47,936 nucleotides of DNA from positions 1 through 47,936 of the forward strand of contig CAYFLR010000046.1 of NCBI GenBank assembly GCA_964343805.1. The letters run 5' to 3'. Position numbers and translations under genes: made by a program. The first letter of the stretch is position 1. Each line of letters opens with the position of its first letter. The notes below the pieces were generated by a model. That model saw only the letters and a list, made by a program, of their open reading frames with translations. It did no database searches and was not told the DNA's origin. Shown here in pieces: positions 40,525 to 47,936 of this stretch. Source of the stretch: CAYFLR01 sp964343805. Its GTDB lineage: Bacteria > Bdellovibrionota_B > Oligoflexia > CAYFLR01.

Positions 40525-42353
40525 CCCATCAACATTCAGCATCCAGTAAGGGACTCTCCTATGCTTTCAAACTGGTAGTATTTGTGGGCATTGTAGGAAT
40601 TACTATTACTTCTATTTTAGGAGTAGTACAGCAACGCAATGCTAAAAAACAGTTTACCAAATATTTTCAAGCCGATTTACAAGACCTTTCCCTTACCAGT
40701 CGCCTGCTTTTTGATACCAAAATTAAAAACTTCCACCATTTAGCCAAAATGATCAGAGATACCAAATCCACTTTTGATTATTTAACAAAAAATGATCTAA
40801 ATAGTCCGGCAGGAATTAAATATTTTACCATGCTTCCCCCTTGGTTACAGACTTTAAAACATTACCGGAAATCGTTCCTGCCCAACTATGCGCTCTTGTT
40901 GAACTCTCAAAATCAAATTAAACAGATCTATCATGGGAATGAAGACATCCCCTCTTTTCTTCTCAACTTAGACCCCTTCATAGTTGAACAAGCTCAAGAG
41001 CAGGTATTTATAACCACCTTAAGTGGGCAAATTTATATAATAGTGGGTGAAAAATTGGCAGGTTATAATGGAAAAGTGATGTCGATGCTCTTTCTAAAGC
41101 CCATCGACACGTTGTTTCTTCAGTTCAACAACCTGTATCAAAAGTCAGATCAAGTATTGGCTCTGCTCACCGAAGATCGGAAAGAAGTATTAGTGAGTAG
41201 TGACATTAACCAAATACCAGAGGGTAGCAAATTAGAGAAGTTAAGGAACGAGTTTTTTATATCAGGTGAAGCCTTCATGGATTATGGAGCCACTGATGTG
41301 GCTTTGATTATCGTCTCTTTAAAATCCAAAAAAGAGATCAAAGGAATTGTTTCTACTTACACAGCCGAGAGTTTAAAAAATATCCTATTTAGCTTTCTCG
41401 CCTTTCTTTTTGGTTTTTGGATTATTTTCATGCGCACATCCCACCGTGTCCGCCAGTTAGGTCTCAAAGTGGAAGAGTTTTCCCAAAAGGAGCTTTTAAC
41501 TTCCACCGAAACCGCGCCCTTAAGAGACGAACTCCTCTTGTTGGAAAACCGTTTCAATCAACTGATGGAAAATGTTATTTCCTATAAACGATCTTTAATT
41601 AAATCCAGTGAAGAAAAAGAAGAGATCCAATCTCAGCTGATTCAATCGGCAAAAATGGCCTCTCTTGGCATATTATCATCAGGTGTGGCCCATGAATTAG
41701 CTAATCCAGTAATGAGTATCATGGGTTATTGTCATCGTATTAAAAAGAAATCCATAGAGGATCTCTCTATCGAATTAGCCGAAAAGATCAACAACCAAGC
41801 CATCCGGATGAGATCCATTGTGGACCATATGAGAACCCATGCCCGTCAAAGTAAAAAAGAAGATCTCGCTCCTTTAAACTACAATGAACCCATTGAGAGC
41901 GCTCTTATTCTACTTGAGCCTATGCTCAAAAAGGTGAGTATTCAATTAGAGCTCCAGTTAACTGAAAATCTCCCCTACTCCTTAGGAGATAAAGTTCAAT
42001 TAGAGAGTGTTTATCAAAACCTAATGGTCAATAGTATGTATGCTTTTAAGGAATTAGAAGAAGAGCGAGAATTTAAAATCCAAATAATTACCTCTTTGAC
42101 CAGCGATTATCATATCAAAGTAGATTATAAGGATAACGCAGGAGGAATGCCAGATGAGGTGGTAAAGAAAATATTCGATCCATTTTTTACCACCAAAGGA
42201 TCAGGTGAAGGCACAGGCCTTGGAATGTCCATCGCCAAAGGAATCATAAAAAACCATCAAGGAACAATTTCTGTGAATAGCACCTTAGGCGAAGGAACCC
42301 AATTTCAGCTTTTATTTGAGATAAAAGATCAGTCCGATGAGAATCTAAGTTAG
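40521..42353 (+). CDS. Membrane histidine kinase coupled to a PstS-like protein
   Basis: A 610-residue kinase. Helix 1 is at about 16-36, a periplasmic sensor domain at 37-283 (Cache-like) and helix 2 at about 284-304. A coiled coil (about 315-360) is followed by HisKA with H391 in VAHELANP and the HATPase with NSMYAF, DNAGGMP, FTTKGSGEGTGLGMSIAKGI. No receiver domain or response regulator is adjacent, so its partner is encoded elsewhere. Its start ATG overlaps the end of the PstS-like gene (ATGA), which ties the two in one signalling unit. Its stop overlaps the convergent Fe-S carrier stop by 4 bp. Confidence 0.93.
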   Translation: MTHQHSASSKGLSYAFKLVVFVGIVGITITSILGVVQQRNAKKQFTKYFQADLQDLSLTSRLLFDTKIKNFHHLAKMIRDTKSTFDYLTKNDLNSPAGIKYFTMLPPWLQTLKHYRKSFLPNYALLLNSQNQIKQIYHGNEDIPSFLLNLDPFIVEQAQEQVFITTLSGQIYIIVGEKLAGYNGKVMSMLFLKPIDTLFLQFNNLYQKSDQVLALLTEDRKEVLVSSDINQIPEGSKLEKLRNEFFISGEAFMDYGATDVALIIVSLKSKKEIKGIVSTYTAESLKNILFSFLAFLFGFWIIFMRTSHRVRQLGLKVEEFSQKELLTSTETAPLRDELLLLENRFNQLMENVISYKRSLIKSSEEKEEIQSQLIQSAKMASLGILSSGVAHELANPVMSIMGYCHRIKKKSIEDLSIELAEKINNQAIRMRSIVDHMRTHARQSKKEDLAPLNYNEPIESALILLEPMLKKVSIQLELQLTENLPYSLGDKVQLESVYQNLMVNSMYAFKELEEEREFKIQIITSLTSDYHIKVDYKDNAGGMPDEVVKKIFDPFFTTKGSGEGTGLGMSIAKGIIKNHQGTISVNSTLGEGTQFQLLFEIKDQSDENLS

Positions 42354-42922
42354 GAGCAACCACCCCCACAAGAACCGCATCCACTTTGAACATTGGGATT
42401 ATTAAAGGCAAAACCAGAGCCGCGCTCTGAATTTACAAAATTGATCTCAACCCCTTTGAGATGAGGAATACTATTTCCATCTATAAAAATCTTAATTCCA
42501 TCTTGCTCAACCAGTTGGTCACCAGCAGCAGGAGAAGGTTGAAGACTCATATCGTACATAACGCCAGCACAACCACCTGGCATGGCCGCTATTCGGAGTC
42601 CCCCATCTGTTGCATTTTCAGAAGACATAATTTCTTTAATTTTAGTAACAGCATCTGCGGTCAGAGTGATGATAGGTCCATCTTCAGTTGAATTATCTGT
42701 TTTTATTATTACTTGGTTTAATCTATCCACCAATTCATCCACTTTAGAGCTGTCCATACCATGGCCCATAGCGCCTTGTTCTAAAGTTTCAAAGGTAGCA
42801 GCACCACATCCCACACAATGAAGGCCGGCTCCCGTCATAATTTCAGCTAACTCCTTAGCTTCGGTAGGAAAAGTTTCAAATATTTCACCAATCTTCATCT
42901 CACGAGTTATCTTTTTATCCAT
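42350..42922 (-). CDS. DUF1858 domain fused to A-type Fe-S carrier (IscA/ErpA-like)
   Basis: A 190-residue protein. Residues 1-72 are a DUF1858 domain with C36-V-G-C39 (GLHCVGCGAATFETL). Residues 83-190 are an A-type iron-sulfur carrier with C118 in MPGGCAGVMYDM and a Cys-rich end C182-G-S-C185-G-G-G-C189, which gives the three-cysteine cluster site of IscA, SufA and ErpA. It probably delivers [Fe-S] clusters to apoproteins. The extra domain may add redox or partner specificity. AAGGAG is six bases before the ATG. A strong-looking A-tract promoter lies upstream. Confidence 0.9.
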   Translation of the reverse strand: MDKKITREMKIGEIFETFPTEAKELAEIMTGAGLHCVGCGAATFETLEQGAMGHGMDSSKVDELVDRLNQVIIKTDNSTEDGPIITLTADAVTKIKEIMSSENATDGGLRIAAMPGGCAGVMYDMSLQPSPAAGDQLVEQDGIKIFIDGNSIPHLKGVEINFVNSERGSGFAFNNPNVQSGCGSCGGGCS

Positions 42923-42969
42923 TAAGTACTCCTTAGCTATGGATAGGGGTTAGAATTATAAGCGCTCCG

Positions 42970-42997
42970 AGAATAGCAAAACATCACATAAGGTCAA
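42970..42997 (-). promoter_or_regulatory. Promoter of the Fe-S carrier gene, with UP-element-like A-tracts
   Basis: On the minus strand TTGACC (42997-42992) and TATTCT (42975-42970) are 16 bp apart. Directly upstream (43001-43060) lie long A runs (poly-T on the plus strand), as in UP elements contacted by RNA polymerase alpha. A second TATAAT-like hexamer is closer to the gene. The start is at 42922. Confidence 0.45.
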
Positions 42998-43127
42998 GAC
43001 TTTTTTATTTTTTTTATTTTTTTTAAAATTTTTCAAAATATTTTCCCCATTTTTTTGGGCTCACCCCTATTTAAATTAAACAGACAGCAAACTGATATTT
43101 TCAATCAAAATGAATGAGGGGGAAGTA

Positions 43128-44171
43128 ATGAGAAATTTAATGATGGTAACCGGAATCCTAGCAATTTTAAGTTTAATGGCTTGTGGGGTCAATAAGCTTC
43201 CACAAAGTGGAAAATTAGAAGGCACATTTGACAGCTGCAGTGGCAATGATAACTGCTATGAATATGACTATGATATCGGCTGGGAATCAGATGTTTATTG
43301 GGAAGAAGAGCCCTCCCAGGTAAAAACCACTGAGGTGAATGATTCTGAGAAGGTCTATGTGGATTCTTTCAACGATGCGGAAGTCAATGGCTCTTTTAAT
43401 GAAGTCACCAATTATAACTACTATGACAGTTGGTCAGATGATTACTACATAAGCGACTGGGTATATATGGATTATAAAGCAGAGAAAGAACCAATTAATG
43501 TTAGCTACACGACTCTAAGGCAATCCAGTTTAGCTCAAAAAGTTTACCGTATAGGTGATAGGTTAAATGGAAATCTCTATATCAAAGCCGATTTTCAAGA
43601 TGAGGATATTATTAATGACGGCAACGGAGAATCTTTAAGTGAAGTCTATAGTCGAGATATCAAAAGTATGTGGATCGAAGTTGTTCCAATCAGCGAAGGA
43701 GCAGACAGCCTAGTAAGAGTTTTCAATGTAGATGAGATTTCCTACTCCACTAATGCCAAAGGAAATCCTCTAGGTTTTAGAATTAAGCTCGATGATATAG
43801 TGATTGATAGCAGTTTTGCTGCCGGAGAATATCTCTTAAAAGTTAAATTAGAGCGAAAGAACGGACAAATTATTGAAAATGATGAGTTTCTTAACGACTT
43901 CGAAGCAGCAAAATCTTTAGGTTTCAAGATTTGTGGCACCACAACAACTGTAAGTACGACAAGCGAAACTGATAAAGAGCCTCTTGAAAATGAGAGCACC
44001 ACTTCGGAAACAGAAGAGTCCTCGGAAACAGAAGAGACCTCGGAAACAGAAGAGACCTTGGAGACGCAAGATCAAGATGAAGTGACTGAGAGTGAAGAGA
44101 GTGAAATCCCCGTTGACGATGACCAAGTGGAAGTAGAAGAAGATAAGGAGACGGATGAGGAAGAGAAATAG
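43128..44171 (+). CDS. Lipoprotein with acidic repeated C-terminal tail
   Basis: The start is ATG 43128 after GGGGGAAGTA; an earlier ATG at 43110 lacks a site. A 347-residue protein with a lipobox (SLMAC, Cys near residue 19), an aromatic and acidic segment (about 36-120), a central beta domain (about 125-265) and a highly acidic Ser/Thr/Glu tail with three SETEE-type repeats from about residue 287 to the end. Such tails may bind cations or act as a flexible linker. It is the first gene before the sigma/anti-sigma/caspase set and could be a target or anchor of that system. Family unknown. Confidence 0.6.
   Translation: MRNLMMVTGILAILSLMACGVNKLPQSGKLEGTFDSCSGNDNCYEYDYDIGWESDVYWEEEPSQVKTTEVNDSEKVYVDSFNDAEVNGSFNEVTNYNYYDSWSDDYYISDWVYMDYKAEKEPINVSYTTLRQSSLAQKVYRIGDRLNGNLYIKADFQDEDIINDGNGESLSEVYSRDIKSMWIEVVPISEGADSLVRVFNVDEISYSTNAKGNPLGFRIKLDDIVIDSSFAAGEYLLKVKLERKNGQIIENDEFLNDFEAAKSLGFKICGTTTTVSTTSETDKEPLENESTTSETEESSETEETSETEETLETQDQDEVTESEESEIPVDDDQVEVEEDKETDEEEK
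44004..44057 (+). repeat. Three 18-bp repeats encoding SETEE units
   Basis: tcggaaacagaagag recurs at 44004, 44022 and 44040 with an 18-bp period (three bases between copies vary). It encodes the acidic SETEE units of the lipoprotein tail. Confidence 0.85.
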
Positions 44172-44183
44172 TTATTGAAACCC

Positions 44184-44227
44184 AGCCTATGGTATGAAAG
44201 AATGAAGTCATTCTCATACCATAGGCT
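44184..44227 (+). terminator. Strong hairpin directly before the sigma-factor start codon
   Basis: AGCCTATGGTATGA (44184-44197) and TCATACCATAGGCT (44214-44227) are perfect 14-bp complements, with an inner GAATGA/TCATTC pairing. Only four T follow (ATTTTG) and the sigma-factor ATG comes six bases after the stem. It may be an intrinsic terminator of the lipoprotein gene, with partial read-through, or a translation/processing element for the sigma gene. Confidence 0.65.
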
Positions 44228-44233
44228 ATTTTG

Positions 44234-44752
44234 ATGGACCAACAAACTGTCACCCAAAAAACTGAAACCTATTATCGAAAGTTTGGAAAAATGGTATATC
44301 ACCTGGCCTTAAAAACACTCAATGATCCGGAAGAAGCTAAAGATGTTTTGTCAGAAGTATTTATTAAGGTTTCAGAGCATCTCAGTGCAGATACCCTCAA
44401 AGAAGAAACCATCTTTAACTGGCTCTATAAGGTGACCATCAACCACTGTTTAAATCTCATCGAAAAAACATCCAATCGGAAACGGCTCTTAAACCAATAC
44501 CAAGAGAGTGTTATTCCCGAATCAGAGAAGGAGGCCGATGCAGCGCTCATTGAAAGTGATCTGTTTCAAAGGTTGACTAAGAATAAGGATGAGAGCACCA
44601 AAAAGATAATAATCTATAAAATTGTGTTTGGCATGAAGATTCTAGAAATTGCAAAGCTCTTAGAACTCGACCGCAAAACAGTATCCACTAAATTCAACCG
44701 TTTTTTGCAAGATGCCAAATACAAATTAACAGATGGATGGGAGGAAGATTGA
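44234..44752 (+). CDS. ECF-type sigma factor
   Basis: A 172-residue protein with sigma-70 region 2 at about 10-75 (YYRKFGKMVYHLALKTLNDP, EEAKDVLSEVFIKV) and region 4 at about 115-165 (IYKIVFGMKILEIAKLLELD, RKTVSTKFNRFL), an ECF-like layout. It directs RNA polymerase to specific promoters. The start is ATG 44234; a TTG one codon earlier is in frame. No ribosome binding site is visible because the hairpin occupies that position. The stop TGA is directly followed by the ATG of the anti-sigma-like gene, so the pair should be co-translated. Confidence 0.9.
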   Translation: MDQQTVTQKTETYYRKFGKMVYHLALKTLNDPEEAKDVLSEVFIKVSEHLSADTLKEETIFNWLYKVTINHCLNLIEKTSNRKRLLNQYQESVIPESEKEADAALIESDLFQRLTKNKDESTKKIIIYKIVFGMKILEIAKLLELDRKTVSTKFNRFLQDAKYKLTDGWEED

Positions 44753-45499
44753 ATGAAAACTTTGTCCAGATACATCCTTGATCAATATTATTATGACCAG
44801 CTTACCAAAGAAGAAAGAGCCAAGGTTGATTTAATTCTAGAGCAAGATGACACCGCAAAAAAACAGTATCAACTACTCTGTCAAGAATACGAAGACTTTC
44901 AAATTCCTTTTGCCGAAATTAGCCCATCAAAAGCGCCCGTAGCTAAACAGTCCATGAGCGAATTAATAATGTCCTTTTTAATGCCTAAAAATGCAAAACT
45001 GTTTTATGGTGTGAGCTTGGCCATTGTTCTTGGTTTAATTTCGCTTCCTCTTTTAGATCCCATTATGAATACTGACACGGCCACCCCTTACATAGGGACC
45101 AAAGGATCCAATAGAGTTATCATTGAACCCTATCGCCCCAGTACCGATCAGGTAATAGAAACTGGAGAAGGTTTTCAGGCGGGGGACATTCTGAAGTTAA
45201 AAGTAAACATCGAACAACAAAGCTTTTTGGCCATTTTCTCTATTCAAGATAATGGCAAAGTTGCACCGGTGGTGAGCGAGGAAAATGGAGGTCTCAAATT
45301 AGAAAAGTCTTGGACATCGGCCCTAGCCCTCGATAACTACCCAGGGAGAGAAAAATTACTCTTTATCATCTCCAAAGAAAACTTTGAATTAGATGATCTA
45401 AAAAATACCTTAAGTGAGTTGGATTTTAATCTTATTAACTCTCAGTTAGATTTGAAGCTCAAGGACTATTATCTGCACTCTTACTTAATTGAAAAGTGA
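44753..45499 (+). CDS. Membrane anti-sigma-like protein with DUF4384-like domain
   Basis: A 248-residue protein. Residues 1-60 are helical and cytosolic (YILDQYYYDQLTKEERAKVD, ...AKKQYQLLCQEY), the usual place of an anti-sigma domain; a His-x3-Cys-x2-Cys zinc motif is absent. One membrane helix lies at about 83-101. The periplasmic part includes ETGEGFQAGDILKLKV and ILKLKVNIEQQSFLAIFSI with a following strand, similar to DUF4384 domains that accompany caspase-like proteases. It begins just after the sigma stop with GGGAGG upstream and ends in a GTGA overlap with the caspase gene. Sequestering the sigma factor is inferred from order. Confidence 0.7.
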   Translation: MKTLSRYILDQYYYDQLTKEERAKVDLILEQDDTAKKQYQLLCQEYEDFQIPFAEISPSKAPVAKQSMSELIMSFLMPKNAKLFYGVSLAIVLGLISLPLLDPIMNTDTATPYIGTKGSNRVIIEPYRPSTDQVIETGEGFQAGDILKLKVNIEQQSFLAIFSIQDNGKVAPVVSEENGGLKLEKSWTSALALDNYPGREKLLFIISKENFELDDLKNTLSELDFNLINSQLDLKLKDYYLHSYLIEK

Positions 45500-47181
45500 C
45501 AATAGAGATGGAAAAACTAATTACTTTAAATAAGCTAGCCATCCTGCTTATTACAATGGCAGTACTCATGCCCACTGCCCTTGCCAAGCCCCAGAAATTT
45601 GCCTTGGTGGTGGGAAATAACGAAGGGCTGCCCAGCCAAGCCAGATTACTTTTTGCCGAGGATGATGCACGAAAGGTTGTTGAAACTTTGAAAACCTTTG
45701 GGGGATTTAAGCGGAAAAACATCATTTTTCTAAAAAATAAACGCAGTAAAGACCTTCAAAGAGCCTTTGATCAATTAAAGAATAAGCTAAAACGTGTCTC
45801 TTCCCGAAAGGACACCCTGCTCTTCTTTTATTATTCTGGTCACTCCACTCCAGATAAACTGCAAATGAATGGCACCTCCTACTCATTTAAAAAAATAAAG
45901 CAATTTCTAAAGAAAGCTCCTGCCACCATCCGTTTTGCCGTACTCGATTCTTGCTACAGCGGGGTTATCTCAGGAACGAAGGGAGCTCATATGATCCCTT
46001 TAGATAATATGGGCTTTTCTAAGAAACTAGATGCTGACGGCTATGCCATTTTAACATCCAGTTCAGCCAATGAACTCTCTAATGAGAATGAGAAATTTAG
46101 CGGTTCGGTTTTTACTCATTTTCTAGTAAGGGGTCTGCAAGGAAAAGCCGACTTTTCAAAAGATGGACAAATCTCTATCGCTGAACTCTATCACTATACA
46201 TACAATCGAACGGTGGCTGAAACCAAAGACCGCTACCTCAATGAACAACATCCCACTTTTAATTACAATATCAAAGGACGGGGGAATATTACTTTAACTG
46301 AGGTGACGAAAAAAAATAGTCTGATTAAGCTAGCCAAAGATTTAAAAGGGTCGGTCAAAATATTTAACCACAGCAATAACCTCATTCTTTATAGTTCTAA
46401 AACCTCTAAAAGACGTAAAATTCCTATTCATAAAGGTAAGTTTATCATTCAAGTGATCAACAAAAAGGAGGACTCTCAAGGGCAAACCATCGTTTCGGTA
46501 GGCAAAAAGGACACCATTCGACTCTCTAACAGCGATTTTATTTGGCAAAACCTAGAAGCAGAATCAAGTCAAACTAAAGGAATCAGTTTGATGCCCTCAT
46601 TTATCAAGCATGCTTCTCATTCGTCCTTTTTTCTGAGCTATCAAGGGACTGAATCTCTCTTTCGGCTGGATGAGCACAATTACTTCTACAACCATCATGT
46701 GCAGCTGGGTTACAGTTTGGGTAGTAGAGACTGGAAACTATTAACTGCCCTGGGCTTTACCCATGAATCGGGAACCAAATACATGGCAAATAAAGACCCT
46801 TTTATTGAAGATGAGCTTCTTGATCCCTATGATCTAACATTTAATGTATATAGTTTAAGTAGTCGGCTCAGTTATCGACTCTTTGATATAACCAAGTCCT
46901 TTCACTTTCTATTATCTCCCGAATTAGGAGTTGCTCTGCTTACCCAAACCTTTCAAGCTCCTTATGAGAGTGAAATTGATGACTCATTATCTAAGCAAAG
47001 CTATAACTATTATGGTGGTCTCTTTGGAACCCTCTCCCTTCTTGCCGCTGATTGGCTCACCATCAATACCAGTCTATTTTATCGTATAAATACTATTAAA
47101 ATTGGGAGCCCGTTAAAAAGACAAGCGTTGACCACATGGGGTGGAGAGATCCTTTTAGCGACCCCTTTTTCAAAGGAGTAG
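45496..47181 (+). CDS. Exported caspase-like peptidase (C14) with predicted C-terminal beta-barrel
   Basis: A 561-residue protein starting at GTG 45496 (GTGA overlap with the upstream gene). A signal peptide (about 5-30, ending ALAKP) precedes a caspase domain (about 32-265): FALVVGNNEG, H116 in FYYSGHS and C153 in VLDSCYSG are the catalytic His/Cys pair. Residues about 360-561 are strands rich in Tyr, Phe, Ser and Leu (SSFFLSYQGTESLFRLDEHN), like an outer-membrane barrel. Caspase-family enzymes cleave after specific residues, often in signalling or death pathways. Periplasmic/outer-membrane placement is inferred. Its operon partners are the sigma and anti-sigma-like genes. Confidence 0.8.
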   Translation: MTIEMEKLITLNKLAILLITMAVLMPTALAKPQKFALVVGNNEGLPSQARLLFAEDDARKVVETLKTFGGFKRKNIIFLKNKRSKDLQRAFDQLKNKLKRVSSRKDTLLFFYYSGHSTPDKLQMNGTSYSFKKIKQFLKKAPATIRFAVLDSCYSGVISGTKGAHMIPLDNMGFSKKLDADGYAILTSSSANELSNENEKFSGSVFTHFLVRGLQGKADFSKDGQISIAELYHYTYNRTVAETKDRYLNEQHPTFNYNIKGRGNITLTEVTKKNSLIKLAKDLKGSVKIFNHSNNLILYSSKTSKRRKIPIHKGKFIIQVINKKEDSQGQTIVSVGKKDTIRLSNSDFIWQNLEAESSQTKGISLMPSFIKHASHSSFFLSYQGTESLFRLDEHNYFYNHHVQLGYSLGSRDWKLLTALGFTHESGTKYMANKDPFIEDELLDPYDLTFNVYSLSSRLSYRLFDITKSFHFLLSPELGVALLTQTFQAPYESEIDDSLSKQSYNYYGGLFGTLSLLAADWLTINTSLFYRINTIKIGSPLKRQALTTWGGEILLATPFSKE

Positions 47182-47185
47182 GGAC

Positions 47186-47878
47186 TTGAAAATAAAGATT
47201 GTTACAATCCTATATTGCCTCACCCTCTTATCCTTGTTTAGCTGTAGTGATGTTGGTCTTGAAGGTACTCCCACAGACGAAGCAATGGAAGTACCTGGCG
47301 AAGGACCATATGCATCTGAACCCACCTTCTCCTCAAAAGCGGACTCAGAAACTGCAATCTCTAGCTCAACAAACCAATCACCAATGCCAAAGTTAGAATT
47401 AAGTGCCCCCTTTTCCTGGAATGGAAACGCCCTGGATATCAACTTTAATCTTGTTTTGGATAACCGTGATCAAAGGGATAGTCAAGATATCTATAGAAAA
47501 GTCTGGCTGGTTGTTTCCCCTGACAATGGGGCCTCCCCCCAACCTTTTAACGAAAATTATCTGCACATAACCGACCATAGTCAATTAGATAAGGCAGATC
47601 TTAAATTCTACCAAGNNNNNNNNNNAGTGGACACTAAGCTCATCTATGCTCATGTACGCAAACTTCCCATGTGTCATTACACTTCCCTAGATACCGCTTT
47701 TTACGACAAACGTATCATTTGTTTATATATCGCTCTTCCTACGGAAGCGCTCTCCCTCAGTCAAGGGCCTAACTACCAGCTCAAGATCTACTATGAAACA
47801 AAATTCAATGAGAAGAGACGTTTCTATGAGCTTCCCTCTACCAACTTCGATGAGCTAGATTTAAAATTCAATTTATGA
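47186..47878 (+). CDS. Predicted lipoprotein at the end of the caspase operon (contains gap)
   Basis: The start is TTG 47186 with AAAGGAG 8 bases upstream, four bases after the caspase stop. The frame has a lipobox (LFSCSD, Cys about 20), an acidic/Ser-rich linker and a beta-rich body. A 10-N gap at 47616-47625 interrupts it; the frame happens to be the same on both sides of the placeholder, but the real gap size is unknown, so length (230 residues as drawn) is provisional. The ends IYYETKFNEKRRFYELPS and LDLKFNL look like one protein. Function unknown. Confidence 0.6.
   Translation: MKIKIVTILYCLTLLSLFSCSDVGLEGTPTDEAMEVPGEGPYASEPTFSSKADSETAISSSTNQSPMPKLELSAPFSWNGNALDINFNLVLDNRDQRDSQDIYRKVWLVVSPDNGASPQPFNENYLHITDHSQLDKADLKFYQXXXXVDTKLIYAHVRKLPMCHYTSLDTAFYDKRIICLYIALPTEALSLSQGPNYQLKIYYETKFNEKRRFYELPSTNFDELDLKFNL
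47616..47625. other. Scaffold gap (10 N) within a lipoprotein gene
   Basis: Ten N of placeholder length. Bases 47879-47936 after this gene contain nothing I can identify. Confidence 0.95.
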
Positions 47879-47936
47879 AATTATGATAGGTCAAGGCTGT
47901 CCAAACCAATCCATTAGACTTTTAAAGAGGGCTCGA

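Noticed and set aside
42461..42821. Plus-strand ORFs inside the Fe-S carrier gene
   Set aside because: The minus-strand frame has full DUF1858 and A-type carrier motifs; the others are shadows.
43001..43060. Poly-T tract as a terminator on the plus strand
   Set aside because: No stem precedes it and no plus-strand gene ends there; it fits better as A-tracts upstream of the minus-strand promoter.
43924..44253. Minus-strand ORFs with Leu/Phe/Pro repeats (LLFPRS)
   Set aside because: They are the antisense of the acidic SETEE repeat in the lipoprotein gene, with no ribosome binding site; the sense frame has a lipobox and a start signal.

Overview
The window is about 47.9 kb of A+T-rich bacterial DNA with two 10-N scaffold gaps (20755-20764 and 47616-47625), so it comes from a draft or metagenome assembly. 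The cell is Gram-negative: I see outer-membrane beta-barrel candidates, many lipoboxes, a periplasmic LolA-like protein and exported enzymes. The large share of secreted, lipoprotein and beta-propeller proteins, the low GC and the many orphan signalling proteins would fit a Bdellovibrionota-type or other deltaproteobacteria-like lineage, but no marker gene fixes this. There are no rRNA, tRNA, CRISPR, phage or transposase genes. Once the 46-residue ORF at 22083-22223 is counted, no gene-free stretch exceeds 300 bases.

Layout. 1-9.7 kb: envelope and secreted proteins. These are an exported zincin with an MPPSG repeat, an NHL propeller, an exported SelO-like kinase-fold protein, and a minus-strand operon of VanZ-like/LVIVD protein, LVIVD lipoprotein and outer-membrane lipoprotein. 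9.8-14 kb: a family II (Mn) pyrophosphatase with a signal peptide, split by a one-base frameshift; a 153-bp inverted-repeat element; a secreted protein overlapping a Fic gene; and a highly codon-biased exported CYTH-domain protein. 14-20.7 kb: a large barrel protein, a leucine-rich-repeat protein, an unknown exported protein and a CBM20-esterase. 20.9-24.8 kb: housekeeping-like genes (MsrB, a J-domain protein, a tiny membrane protein, a DUF454 protein, a ZupT-like ZIP transporter, EVE and YceI).

24.8-29.9 kb: a TetR - MMPL/RND - LolA-like - outer-membrane protein operon. A perfect 14-bp palindrome lies inside its promoter, and an in-frame TAA cuts off the last helix of the transporter. 30-39 kb: small barrel proteins, a patatin, and two lipoproteins with SPK tandem repeats on either side of a hybrid histidine kinase. 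39-43 kb: an FmdB-like protein, a PstS-like binding protein overlapping a histidine kinase, and a DUF1858/A-type Fe-S carrier fusion. 43.1-47.9 kb: an acidic-tailed lipoprotein, ECF-like sigma factor, membrane anti-sigma-like protein, exported caspase-domain/beta-barrel protein and another lipoprotein. I consider this last locus the best candidate for an undescribed system.

Two themes link genes. First, nucleotide/phosphate chemistry seems to be placed outside the cytoplasm (SelO-like, pyrophosphatase, CYTH, PstS-like sensor). Second, the genome is tightly packed: all nine convergent gene pairs end within 9 bp of each other or overlap by exactly 4 bp. Many starts were moved downstream to a Met with a clear GGAG-type ribosome binding site in front of a signal peptide.
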